Origin: Persicitalea sp964500445
GTDB lineage: Bacteria > Bacteroidota > Bacteroidia > Cytophagales > Spirosomataceae
DNA: 64,000 bases
NCBI GenBank assembly: GCA_964500445.1
Contig: CAZCOG010000002.1
Span: forward strand, 186,001 to 250,000
Direction of reading: 5' to 3'
Below are positions 53,992 through 61,401 of the stretch, piece by piece. The notes beneath the pieces were generated by a model that had not been told where the DNA came from, made no database searches, and saw only the letters and a program-made list of their open reading frames with translations. Numbering within the stretch: the stretch's first letter is position 1; each line of letters begins with the position of its first letter. The position numbers and the translations under genes were made by a program.

Positions 53992-55071
53992 TCATTTCAG
54001 CATTGCCGTCAGCGCGGGCTCAATAAAGATAACGGCCAGGCCCGTGACGACGATATTAAACATCGCCAGCGGAATGAGTGCTTTCCAGCCCAGATTCATG
54101 AGTTGATCGTAACGGAAACGGGGGAGTGTCCAACGCACCCACATGTAAAAGAACACCCCAAACAGCGACTTGGCAAAAAATATTGCCGTGCCGATAAGCG
54201 TGGCAACATTATGACCCGCGACGGTACCGAAGGCGTCCGTCAGCGCGCCAGCCACCCAATCCATGCCGGGATAGTTGTAGCCACCAAAGTACAGCGCCGA
54301 AATTACCGCCGATGATACAAACATATTGATGTACTCGGCAAAAAGGTAAAAGCCCAGTTTCATGCTGCTGTACTCGGTATGATAGCCACCCACGAGCTCG
54401 GTTTCGCACTCAGGCAAGTCGAATGGAGTACGATTGCACTCGGCAAAGGCACAGGTCAGGAAAATGATAAAGCCCAGCGGCTGGTACCAGATATTCCAGT
54501 TGCCGCCGTGCTGCTGCGCTACGATGTCACCAATCGAGAGTGATTCGCTGATCATGATGATCGCCACAATCGACATACCCATCGCTACCTCATAGCTGAT
54601 GTTCTGCGAAGCAGCCCGGATAGCCCCAAGCAGCGAGAATTTGTTGTTGGATGCCCAGCCCCCGATCATCAGTCCATACACGCCCAGCGACACAATTCCG
54701 AAAATATACAAAATACCTACGTTGGCTTCCACGGCCTGCACCGCTACTTCTACGCCATCGTAGATGATCGTGTCGCCAAACGGAATGACAGCACTGGCCA
54801 TCAGCGCTGTAAGCATCGCCACGCAGGGCCCGGCGATGAACAGCCATTTGTTGGCCTGGGCGGGAATGAAGTCCTCCTTGAAGAACATTTTTCCGGCGTC
54901 GGCAAGCGGCTGGAGAAGTCCCCAGGGCCCAGCCCGGTCAGGACCAAGACGATCCTGAATGAATCCCGCTACCTTGCGCTCGCCGTAGGTCGAATACATG
55001 GCAATCAACAACGTCAGGCCAAAAATGACCAGGATGATGAGCGACTTTATGATGAAAGGTACTAACTCCAT
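53992..55071 (-). CDS. nuoH: NADH-quinone oxidoreductase subunit H
   Basis: A 359-residue membrane subunit with eight hydrophobic segments that forms part of the quinone chamber. GERKVAGFIQDRLGPDRAGP and the acidic loop AFAECNRTPFDLPECETELVGGYHTEY (key part NRTPFDLPE) are highly conserved. Length is normal. Confidence 0.95.
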   Translation of the reverse strand: MELVPFIIKSLIILVIFGLTLLIAMYSTYGERKVAGFIQDRLGPDRAGPWGLLQPLADAGKMFFKEDFIPAQANKWLFIAGPCVAMLTALMASAVIPFGDTIIYDGVEVAVQAVEANVGILYIFGIVSLGVYGLMIGGWASNNKFSLLGAIRAASQNISYEVAMGMSIVAIIMISESLSIGDIVAQQHGGNWNIWYQPLGFIIFLTCAFAECNRTPFDLPECETELVGGYHTEYSSMKLGFYLFAEYINMFVSSAVISALYFGGYNYPGMDWVAGALTDAFGTVAGHNVATLIGTAIFFAKSLFGVFFYMWVRWTLPRFRYDQLMNLGWKALIPLAMFNIVVTGLAVIFIEPALTAMLK

Positions 55072-55113
55072 AATGCTTTCAATAGTATTGTTTCCCTTTG
55101 GTCTAAACGGGTA

Positions 55114-55220
55114 ATGGTTAAAAGCGACCTAGTTTCGGCGTATCTACCACTCTGGTCGCGGGTTTCTTTTGACTACTGATTAAGAGGTTAACGTAGAGCA
55201 CCATTTGACCTTTTAACCAT
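55114..55220. repeat. nuoG-nuoH spacer inverted repeat
   Basis: ATGGTTAAAAG (55114-55124) pairs exactly with CTTTTAACCAT (55210-55220) across 85 nt. The 159-nt spacer is the longest in the operon; no gene is in it. Confidence 0.6.
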
Positions 55221-55230
55221 CAACCTAACC

Positions 55231-56355
55231 TTAATTTTCACTATTCTCAAAAGCTGACCGTTCATTAGCTTTTTTATTATTTTCAATACTCAATCGCCGT
55301 ACCGTTTGCTCATCGGTGATGAACGGACGTGAATCGTCGATAGGTTTGTATTGCGAATTGGCCAGACGAAGACCAAAATCCGGCTTCTTAATGGTGTCGG
55401 CACGGTACTTGTTGGCTGAGACTACCGAACTGCGCAGCACCTTGGTCGGTCCTTCGATGATCCAGTCGCTGGTTTTCTTTTTCTCAAAGCGACAGGTGTT
55501 GCAAATCCACTCTTCCACCTCACCCCACTCGTTTTTACGGGCTGTAACACGAATCACCTCTTCGCCCCGGTACCAGAGTGTAACGTGACCGCTGCATTTG
55601 TCGCAGTCGCGGTGGGCATCCACGGGCTTACTGAACCACACGCGGTTCTTGAAGCGGTAGGTTTTGTCGGTCAGGGCACCTACCGGGCAGACGTCTATGA
55701 CGTTGCCGGAGAAGTCATTATCGATTGATTTTTCGATGTAAGTACTGATCTCAGCGGCATCGCCCCGGCCCAATACGCCATGAACGCGCTTTTCTGTGAT
55801 CTGATCAGCGGTGTACACACAGCGGTAGCACAAAATGCAGCGCGTCATGTGCAGTTGGATATGAGGCCCGATGTCGTGCTTCTCGAAGGTCCGGCGCTCT
55901 TCTTCATAACGTTGGTTGGAAGAGCCGTGTTCGTAGGCAAAATCCTGCAAATGGCACTCGCCCGCCTGGTCACAAATCGGGCAGTCGAGCGGGTGATTCA
56001 GCAGCAGAAATTCTACAATTGCTTTACGCTCTTCCAGTACGGCCGGGTTGGTCACGTTCTCAACCACCATGCCATCCTGCACCATCGTGATACACGATGG
56101 TACTAGCTTGGGCATGGGCCGTGTATCTTTCGCTGAACCCTGTGCCACCTTTACCAGACAGGCGCGGCACTTGCCGCCGCTACCTTCCAATGGCTTATAG
56201 TAGCACATGGCGGGCGGAACCAAGTGACCCTGACTGGCGTCGGCCTCGGCAATGCGCCGGGCTGCCTGCATGATCGTCGTGCCTGCCTCCACCTCGACCT
56301 CGATGCCGTCAAAGGTTATTTTCAGTAAGTCTGATTTTGTTTCTTCCATCTTCAC
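55231..56355 (-). CDS. nuoG: NADH-quinone oxidoreductase subunit G, short form
   Basis: A 374-residue subunit with the N-terminal [2Fe-2S] domain (CYYKPLEGSGGKCRACLVKV region), the N5/N4-type cluster ligands (CPICDQAGECHLQDFAYEHG region; HMTRCILCYRC), and a further cysteine set (DCDKCSG, CNTC). It lacks the long C-terminal molybdopterin-oxidoreductase-like domain of E. coli NuoG (about 900 residues). Short forms are usual in Bacteroidota, so this is probably not a truncation. Confidence 0.9.
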   Translation of the reverse strand: MKMEETKSDLLKITFDGIEVEVEAGTTIMQAARRIAEADASQGHLVPPAMCYYKPLEGSGGKCRACLVKVAQGSAKDTRPMPKLVPSCITMVQDGMVVENVTNPAVLEERKAIVEFLLLNHPLDCPICDQAGECHLQDFAYEHGSSNQRYEEERRTFEKHDIGPHIQLHMTRCILCYRCVYTADQITEKRVHGVLGRGDAAEISTYIEKSIDNDFSGNVIDVCPVGALTDKTYRFKNRVWFSKPVDAHRDCDKCSGHVTLWYRGEEVIRVTARKNEWGEVEEWICNTCRFEKKKTSDWIIEGPTKVLRSSVVSANKYRADTIKKPDFGLRLANSQYKPIDDSRPFITDEQTVRRLSIENNKKANERSAFENSEN

Positions 56356-56360
56356 TTATT

Positions 56361-56430
56361 GAATGAATGTGTGAATGGGTGAATGATAGAATATTGCTTT
56401 CGCCGTTGATCTTTCATTCACTAATTCCGA
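56361..56430. repeat. nuoF-nuoG spacer inverted repeat (GAATG words)
   Basis: Left side GAATGAATGTGTGAATGGGT then GAATGA; right side TCATTCACTAATTCCGACA. GTGAATGA (56379-56386) and TCATTCAC (56414-56421) pair exactly, and outer pairing is imperfect. Confidence 0.55.
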
Positions 56431-56447
56431 CATTCAGTAATTCCAAA

Positions 56448-57788
56448 TTATACTAGCTCCGCTTCCCCCATGTACACCGCTCCGGGTCTCGTTGCTTCGG
56501 CGGGATGTGTCACGTGCCACTCGAATTCGTCACGGAAATGTCGGATAGCGCTGGCGACGGGCCAGGCGGCAGCATCGCCGAGCGGACAAATGGTATTTCC
56601 TTCAATTTTCTTGGCGACGTCCACCAGCAGGTCGATGTCGCGCATGTTGCCGTGGCCGTGTTCGATTCGGTGCAGTACTTTCTCCATCCAGCCCGTTCCT
56701 TCGCGGCATGGGCTGCACTGGCCGCAGGATTCGTGGTGATAAAAACGTGAGAAATTCCAGGTATTGCGCACGATGCAAGCCGTTTCGTCGAAGACGATGA
56801 AACCTCCTGAACCCAGCATAGTACCTGTAGCGAACCCGCCATCGGATAAGGATTCGTAACTCATCAGGCGATCTTCACCATTGGCAGTTTTATACACCAG
56901 ATTAGCCGGGATAATCGGGACAGAAGAGCCGCCCGCTACCAATGCTTTCAGGCGATGCCCGTCGCGAATACCCCCACAGTACTCGTCGGAGTTCAGGAAT
57001 TCCTCTACCGGAAGCCCCAACTCGATCTCATAAACACCGGGCTTTTTTATGTGGCCAGAGGCCGAAATGAGCTTAGTACCTGTACTTCGGCCCACACCAA
57101 TAGCAGCGTAGGCGTCTCCACCGTTATTAATAACCCAGACCATATTGGCGATGGACTCCACGTTATTGACTACGGTAGGACATTGGTACAGTCCCTTCAC
57201 GGCCGGGAAAGGAGGCTTGTTGCGTGGATTACCGCGCTTGCCTTCCAACGATTCCAGCAGGGCTGTTTCTTCTCCGCAGATGTAGGCACCACCGCCGGGA
57301 TGCACGACCAGTTCCAAGTCGTAGCCCGAGCCGAGAATATTTTTACCTAAAAAGCCTTTGGCTTTGGCTTCGGCAATAGCTTTTTGCAAAATATTGATGA
57401 CGTACATCAACTCGCCGCGTACGTAGATAAACGACTTATTCGCCCCCAGCGCGAAGCTGGATATGATCATTCCCTCTATCAAAAGGTGAGGGATGGTCTT
57501 CATTAAATAGTGATCCTTAAAGGTCCCCGGCTCTGACTCGTCGGCATTACAGACCAAGTACCGCGGTACACCTTCGGGCTTTGCCAGGAAACCCCACTTC
57601 ATGCCCATAGGGAAACCCGCACCGCCACGGCCCCTTACGCCCGATTTCTTGGCTTCTTCCACTACCGCTTCTGGCGTCATGGTTTTTATTGCCTTTTCAA
57701 GCGCCTCATAGCCACCGTGCTTACGGTAAGTGTCGAAGGTTTCGATGCCTTCGATGTGGGCGTGTTCCAGTAATATTTTCTTTGACAT
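56448..57788 (-). CDS. nuoF: NADH-quinone oxidoreductase subunit F
   Basis: A 446-residue NADH-oxidising subunit. GVRGRGGAGFPMGMKWGF is the NADH/FMN site, NADESEPGTFKDHYLM follows, and ESCGQCSPCREGTG with a later CPLGDA cysteine binds the N3 [4Fe-4S] cluster. It lies 10 nt after nuoE. Length is normal. Confidence 0.96.
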   Translation of the reverse strand: MSKKILLEHAHIEGIETFDTYRKHGGYEALEKAIKTMTPEAVVEEAKKSGVRGRGGAGFPMGMKWGFLAKPEGVPRYLVCNADESEPGTFKDHYLMKTIPHLLIEGMIISSFALGANKSFIYVRGELMYVINILQKAIAEAKAKGFLGKNILGSGYDLELVVHPGGGAYICGEETALLESLEGKRGNPRNKPPFPAVKGLYQCPTVVNNVESIANMVWVINNGGDAYAAIGVGRSTGTKLISASGHIKKPGVYEIELGLPVEEFLNSDEYCGGIRDGHRLKALVAGGSSVPIIPANLVYKTANGEDRLMSYESLSDGGFATGTMLGSGGFIVFDETACIVRNTWNFSRFYHHESCGQCSPCREGTGWMEKVLHRIEHGHGNMRDIDLLVDVAKKIEGNTICPLGDAAAWPVASAIRHFRDEFEWHVTHPAEATRPGAVYMGEAELV

Positions 57789-57798
57789 TGCTAAAAAG

Positions 57799-58296
57799 CT
57801 ATTGACTCAGTTCCTCGATAATTGAATCCACCTTCTCATTGGTCAGATTCATATAGTACTTCTCCCGAATCTGAAAAACAGGGCCCCAGCCGCAGGCCGC
57901 CAGACACTCGACTTCCTTCAAAGAAAAGAGCCCATCGGGCGTAGTTTCACCAGCCTGAATCCCTAGTTTCTGTTTCAGGTGCGCATACACATCTTCGGCG
58001 CCCATCAGACAACAGGGGCCCGTGCGGCAGTACTCGATCACGTTTTTGCCAACCGGGTCGAGATGAAACATGGTGTAGAAAGTCGCTACCTCGTACACTT
58101 CGATAGGCTGAATATCGAGCAGTTTGGCGACATAGTCCATGACCTCACTACTCAGCCAGCCCCATTGCTCCTGCGCCACGTGTAACACGGGAAGCAGGGC
58201 CGACTTCTGTCGTCCTTCGGGATAATTGGCAATCATTTGGTCCACGCGCTTTTGCCGCTCAGGCGTAAAGGCAATGGGTTCGGCTACTTGATTCAC
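57799..58296 (-). CDS. nuoE: NADH-quinone oxidoreductase subunit E
   Basis: A 165-residue thioredoxin-fold subunit binding the N1a [2Fe-2S] cluster: cysteines in YCRTGPCCLMGAEDVY and ECLAACGWGP (the C-x4-C...C-x3-C pattern). It works next to NuoF in the NADH module. Confidence 0.94.
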   Translation of the reverse strand: MNQVAEPIAFTPERQKRVDQMIANYPEGRQKSALLPVLHVAQEQWGWLSSEVMDYVAKLLDIQPIEVYEVATFYTMFHLDPVGKNVIEYCRTGPCCLMGAEDVYAHLKQKLGIQAGETTPDGLFSLKEVECLAACGWGPVFQIREKYYMNLTNEKVDSIIEELSQ

Positions 58297-58304
58297 TACT
58301 CAAT

Positions 58305-58377
58305 GATGAATGATGAGGGATGAATGATGACGGGTAGCCCGCGCTGTGACGACTCCTTATTAGACTCATCATTCATC
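58305..58377. repeat. nuoD-nuoE spacer inverted repeat (GATGAATGATGAG)
   Basis: GATGAATGATGAG (58305-58317) pairs exactly with CTCATCATTCATC (58365-58377). A second partial copy of the word follows the left arm. Confidence 0.75.
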
Positions 58378-58383
58378 GTTAAT

Positions 58384-59616
58384 TTAACTATCTAATTCTC
58401 CCGCGATGACGTTCATGCTACTCATAATGACAATGGCGTCGGAAAGCGTGGCACCTTTGACCATTTCGGGAAAAGCCTGGTAATAAATAAAACACGGGCG
58501 GCGGAAATGCAGACGATAGGGAGAACGTCCACCATCGCTGATCATGTAAAAGCCCAGTTCGCCGTTACCCCCCTCGACGGCGTGGTAAATCTCGCCGATC
58601 GGAGCATCGATTTCACCCATTACAATCTTGAAATGGTAGATCAGGGATTCCATGCTGGTATACACGTTTTCCTTAGGCGGCAGGTAATACTCCGGCGCGT
58701 CGGCGTAGTAGGGGCCCATAGGGAGGTTCTCCAGAGCTTGCTCTACAATTTTCAGACTCTCCCAAATCTCGGCGTTGCGTACCATAAAGCGGTCGTAAGT
58801 ATCGCCACTCTGGCCCACAGGAATAATGAAATCAAAATCCTCATAAGAGGAATAGGGCTCCATTACCCGCACATCGTAATCTACCCCCGCCGCTCGCAAA
58901 TTAGGTCCGGTAAAGCCATAGTTCAGAGCGCGTTCGGCAGAAATACCACCTACGTCAATCACACGATCCATGAAAATACGGTTGCGGTTGAAGAGTCGTT
59001 CAAACTCCCGCATTACGGGTGGAAACGATTTGATAAAGTCGCGCAGCTTCTGAATTGCTACGGGCGAAAGATCACGTTCCATGCCCCCGAGGCGACCCAT
59101 GTTGGTCGTGAGGCGAGCCCCGCAGACTTCTTCGTATATCTCGTAAATCTCTTCTCTTTTCTCAAAAAGATAAAGGAATCCCGTAAAGGCCCCTGTGTCC
59201 ACTCCCAGGATACCGTTGCAGATGAGGTGATCGGCGATGCGGGCCAATTCCATCATGATTACCCGGATATACTGCGCCCGCTTGGGAACTTCCACGTGAA
59301 GGAACTTCTCCATCGTCATGTGCCAGCCCAGGTTATTGATCGGCGAAGAACAATAGTTCATCCGGTCGGTAAGGGTGGTAATCTGATAGTAAGGTCGCCG
59401 CTCCGAGATTTTTTCAAAAGCCCGGTGGATATAGCCGATCGTTTGCTCGGTGGATACGATCCTTTCGCCGTCCATTTGCAGGATATTCTGGAATACCCCA
59501 TGGGTAGCCGGGTGCGTAGGGCCAAGATTGAGCGTAGTCAGTTCGCCCACCAGCTCCGGCTGATCGGGGCGGGCGAGGGGATTGACGTTGGGTACTAATA
59601 GCTGATTTTCTGCCAT
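58384..59616 (-). CDS. nuoD: NADH-quinone oxidoreductase subunit D
   Basis: A 410-residue 49-kDa-type subunit lining the quinone site. LNLGPTHPATHGVFQ at the N terminus (with the quinone-site histidine) and GKISERRPYYQ-like EKISERRPYYQITT match. Length is typical. It is a separate gene from nuoC, not the fused form. Confidence 0.95.
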   Translation of the reverse strand: MAENQLLVPNVNPLARPDQPELVGELTTLNLGPTHPATHGVFQNILQMDGERIVSTEQTIGYIHRAFEKISERRPYYQITTLTDRMNYCSSPINNLGWHMTMEKFLHVEVPKRAQYIRVIMMELARIADHLICNGILGVDTGAFTGFLYLFEKREEIYEIYEEVCGARLTTNMGRLGGMERDLSPVAIQKLRDFIKSFPPVMREFERLFNRNRIFMDRVIDVGGISAERALNYGFTGPNLRAAGVDYDVRVMEPYSSYEDFDFIIPVGQSGDTYDRFMVRNAEIWESLKIVEQALENLPMGPYYADAPEYYLPPKENVYTSMESLIYHFKIVMGEIDAPIGEIYHAVEGGNGELGFYMISDGGRSPYRLHFRRPCFIYYQAFPEMVKGATLSDAIVIMSSMNVIAGELDS

Positions 59617-59627
59617 AATTCAATTTG

Positions 59628-59683
59628 GAATGAGTGAGTGCCGGAATTCTAAACGATTGCTTTATCCCAACATTCACTCATTC
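59628..59683. repeat. nuoC-nuoD spacer inverted repeat (GAATGAGTGA)
   Basis: GAATGAGTGA (59628-59637) pairs with TCACTCATTC (59674-59683), with one mismatch extending the stem by three. The same word is in the tig spacer at 28605. Confidence 0.7.
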
Positions 59684-59701
59684 ACGCAATCACAATTGAT
59701 A

Positions 59702-60202
59702 TCATCGTCCAAACAATGCGTCTGTCTTATCTTCGCGGGTAGTGTCTTCCAGCGGGTACTGGCGGCGCATTGGGAAATAGTCCATCTCTTCTATGTTCAG
59801 AATTCGGATCAAATTCGGGTGCCCCTCGAACTGAATACCAAAAAAATCATAGGTTTCACGCTCCATCCAGTTGGCCGATTCGTACACCTTCGTGGCGGTT
59901 GGAATGCGCTCATCGCCTTCAGCCAGAAATACCTTGATGCGCAACCGAAAATTGTGCACCAGACTGTGCAGGTGATATACTACGGCATATTCCAGACCCG
60001 GTGTATCGGGGTAGTGTACGCCCGTAAGGTCAGTTAGGAAATTGGCCTGAAACTTTTTGTGGTTGAAAAGAAATTCCAGCATCGGAATAATCTGTTCACG
60101 GGTCGTGGTGAGCGTCAACATTCCATAGGGCTCCTCGAACCCATAGACGTCTTCTCCGAATTCGCGAAGCAGTTCTTCGGCTACTTCCTGGTTAGTGAGC
60201 AT
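59702..60202 (-). CDS. nuoC: NADH-quinone oxidoreductase subunit C
   Basis: A 166-residue 30-kDa-type subunit; the signature ESANWMERETYDFFGIQFEGHP with NLIRILNIEEM-PMRRQYPLED is near the C terminus. It starts 7 nt after the nuoB stop. Confidence 0.94.
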   Translation of the reverse strand: MLTNQEVAEELLREFGEDVYGFEEPYGMLTLTTTREQIIPMLEFLFNHKKFQANFLTDLTGVHYPDTPGLEYAVVYHLHSLVHNFRLRIKVFLAEGDERIPTATKVYESANWMERETYDFFGIQFEGHPNLIRILNIEEMDYFPMRRQYPLEDTTREDKTDALFGR

Positions 60203-60208
60203 AAGAAA

Positions 60209-60805
60209 TTACTGAATATTATAAGAAGCCATCAATTCCTGATACTGCTCAGAGTTGCGGCGACGGAGCGACTCGTTACGAGCCAATTCCTGAATCTGCA
60301 TGAGCCCTTCAAGTACTTGCTCGGGGCGGGGCGGACAGCCGGGAACGTACACGTCAACGGGCATGATGCGGTCGATACCCTGCAAAACGGGATACGAATC
60401 GAAAATGCCGCCGCTGGAAGCGCAAGCCCCCATGGCCAGTACCCAGCGGGGTTCGGCCATCTGGATATAAACCTGTTTCAGAATGGGAGCCATTTTCTTG
60501 GCAATGGTACCCATCACCATCAGCAAGTCAGCCTGACGGGGTGAGAAGCTGGGCCGCTCAGAGCCGAAACGGGCGATATCGTAGTGCGAGCCCATCGTGG
60601 CCATAAACTCGATACCGCAGCAGGAAGTAGCGAATGGCAAAGGCCACAGCGAGTTGCTGCGGGCAATGCCGATTACTTCGTCAAATGAGGTGGCGAAGAA
60701 CCCGGAGCCAGTGTGCCCCGGAGGTGCTTCAACTATATCTACTGATTTCACTTTTTTCAATGGATGGTGGATAATAGAGAATGGATAATTTCCCTCGGTT
60801 CGCAA
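60209..60805 (-). CDS. nuoB: NADH-quinone oxidoreductase subunit B
   Basis: A 198-residue subunit with the N2 [4Fe-4S] site: adjacent cysteines in PFATSCCGIEFMA, then MGACASSGG and VPGCPPRPE. The upstream ATG (60805) puts 18 residues from a TGGATAAT-type repeat at the N terminus (MRTEGNYPFSIIHHPLKK). A GTG at 60751 (VKSVDIVEAPPG) would remove them and is the likelier start by homology. Confidence 0.94.
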   Translation of the reverse strand: MRTEGNYPFSIIHHPLKKVKSVDIVEAPPGHTGSGFFATSFDEVIGIARSNSLWPLPFATSCCGIEFMATMGSHYDIARFGSERPSFSPRQADLLMVMGTIAKKMAPILKQVYIQMAEPRWVLAMGACASSGGIFDSYPVLQGIDRIMPVDVYVPGCPPRPEQVLEGLMQIQELARNESLRRRNSEQYQELMASYNIQ

Positions 60806-60831
60806 GAATTATCCATCGTCAATTATCCATT
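60780..60831. repeat. nuoA-nuoB inverted repeat (AATGGATAATT)
   Basis: AATGGATAATT (60780-60790) pairs exactly with AATTATCCATT (60821-60831). The right half lies in the spacer and the left half inside the annotated nuoB 5' end. Confidence 0.7.
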
Positions 60832-60841
60832 GTCAATTAAC

Positions 60842-61231
60842 TTATTCTTCCCACTTCAAAACTCCCTTACGAATAATGTAATAGAAGCCCGCCAGCAGGA
60901 GTGCCATAAACAGGATCATCTCCACAAAACCGAACATTCCCAACTTCTTGAAATTGACCGCCCAGGGATACATGAAAATCACTTCCACGTCGAATAATAC
61001 GAAAAGGATAGCGACCAGAAAGTACTTCACCGAAATGGGCGTACGCGCGTCGCCAACTACCTCGATGCCGCATTCAAACGGGTCATCTTTTACTCTGCCT
61101 TTGCGGCTGGGACCAATATTGTGGGTGACGATCATCGTCACAACGATAAAACCCAGCGCTAGCACAAACTGGACGACAATGGGTAAGAAGCCGGATGGCA
61201 GATAATTCGTGTTCATAGTACTTATTCTCAA
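60842..61231 (-). CDS. nuoA: NADH-quinone oxidoreductase subunit A
   Basis: A 129-residue membrane subunit with three hydrophobic segments; KDDPFECGIEVVGDAR in the loop is the conserved YECG-like motif, and FDVEVIFMYPWAV follows. It is the first gene of the minus-strand nuo operon. Confidence 0.94.
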   Translation of the reverse strand: MRISTMNTNYLPSGFLPIVVQFVLALGFIVVTMIVTHNIGPSRKGRVKDDPFECGIEVVGDARTPISVKYFLVAILFVLFDVEVIFMYPWAVNFKKLGMFGFVEMILFMALLLAGFYYIIRKGVLKWEE

Positions 61232-61290
61232 CGGAGCAAACCGGGGAATTGTTCAATGATCCGGTGGGTATTCCAACAATTTTTAAGGTT

Positions 61291-61322
61291 CAAAATTACT
61301 AGGCACAAACTTACCAACCAAA
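61291..61322 (-). promoter_or_regulatory. Promoter of the nuo operon
   Basis: On the minus strand TTTG (61322-61319), 20 nt, then TAATTTTG (61298-61291), a full match to the Bacteroidota TTTG/TAnnTTTG promoter, 60 nt before the nuoA ATG. Confidence 0.65.
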
Positions 61323-61360
61323 TGCAGCGAATGGGGATTTCCTGTGTACCCAAAACGTAA

Positions 61361-61382
61361 AAAGCCCCTGCGAGCAGGGGCC
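61361..61382 (-). terminator. Terminator of the sialate esterase-like gene
   Basis: GCCCCTG / CAGGGGC with loop CGAG (CTCG on the minus strand), then TTTTTAC on the minus strand, 20 nt after the stop. Confidence 0.8.
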
Positions 61383-61401
61383 TTAATGAAGTCCTATTTT
61401 A

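Noticed and set aside
55231..56355. nuoG as a truncated pseudogene
   Set aside because: The short form without the molybdopterin-type domain is, as far as I know, usual in Bacteroidota, and all cluster ligands of the N-terminal part are present.
58507..59598. A 363-codon open frame opposite nuoD
   Set aside because: It is a mirror of strongly biased codons in nuoD; nuoD is certain by homology, and the antisense protein has no recognisable sequence.
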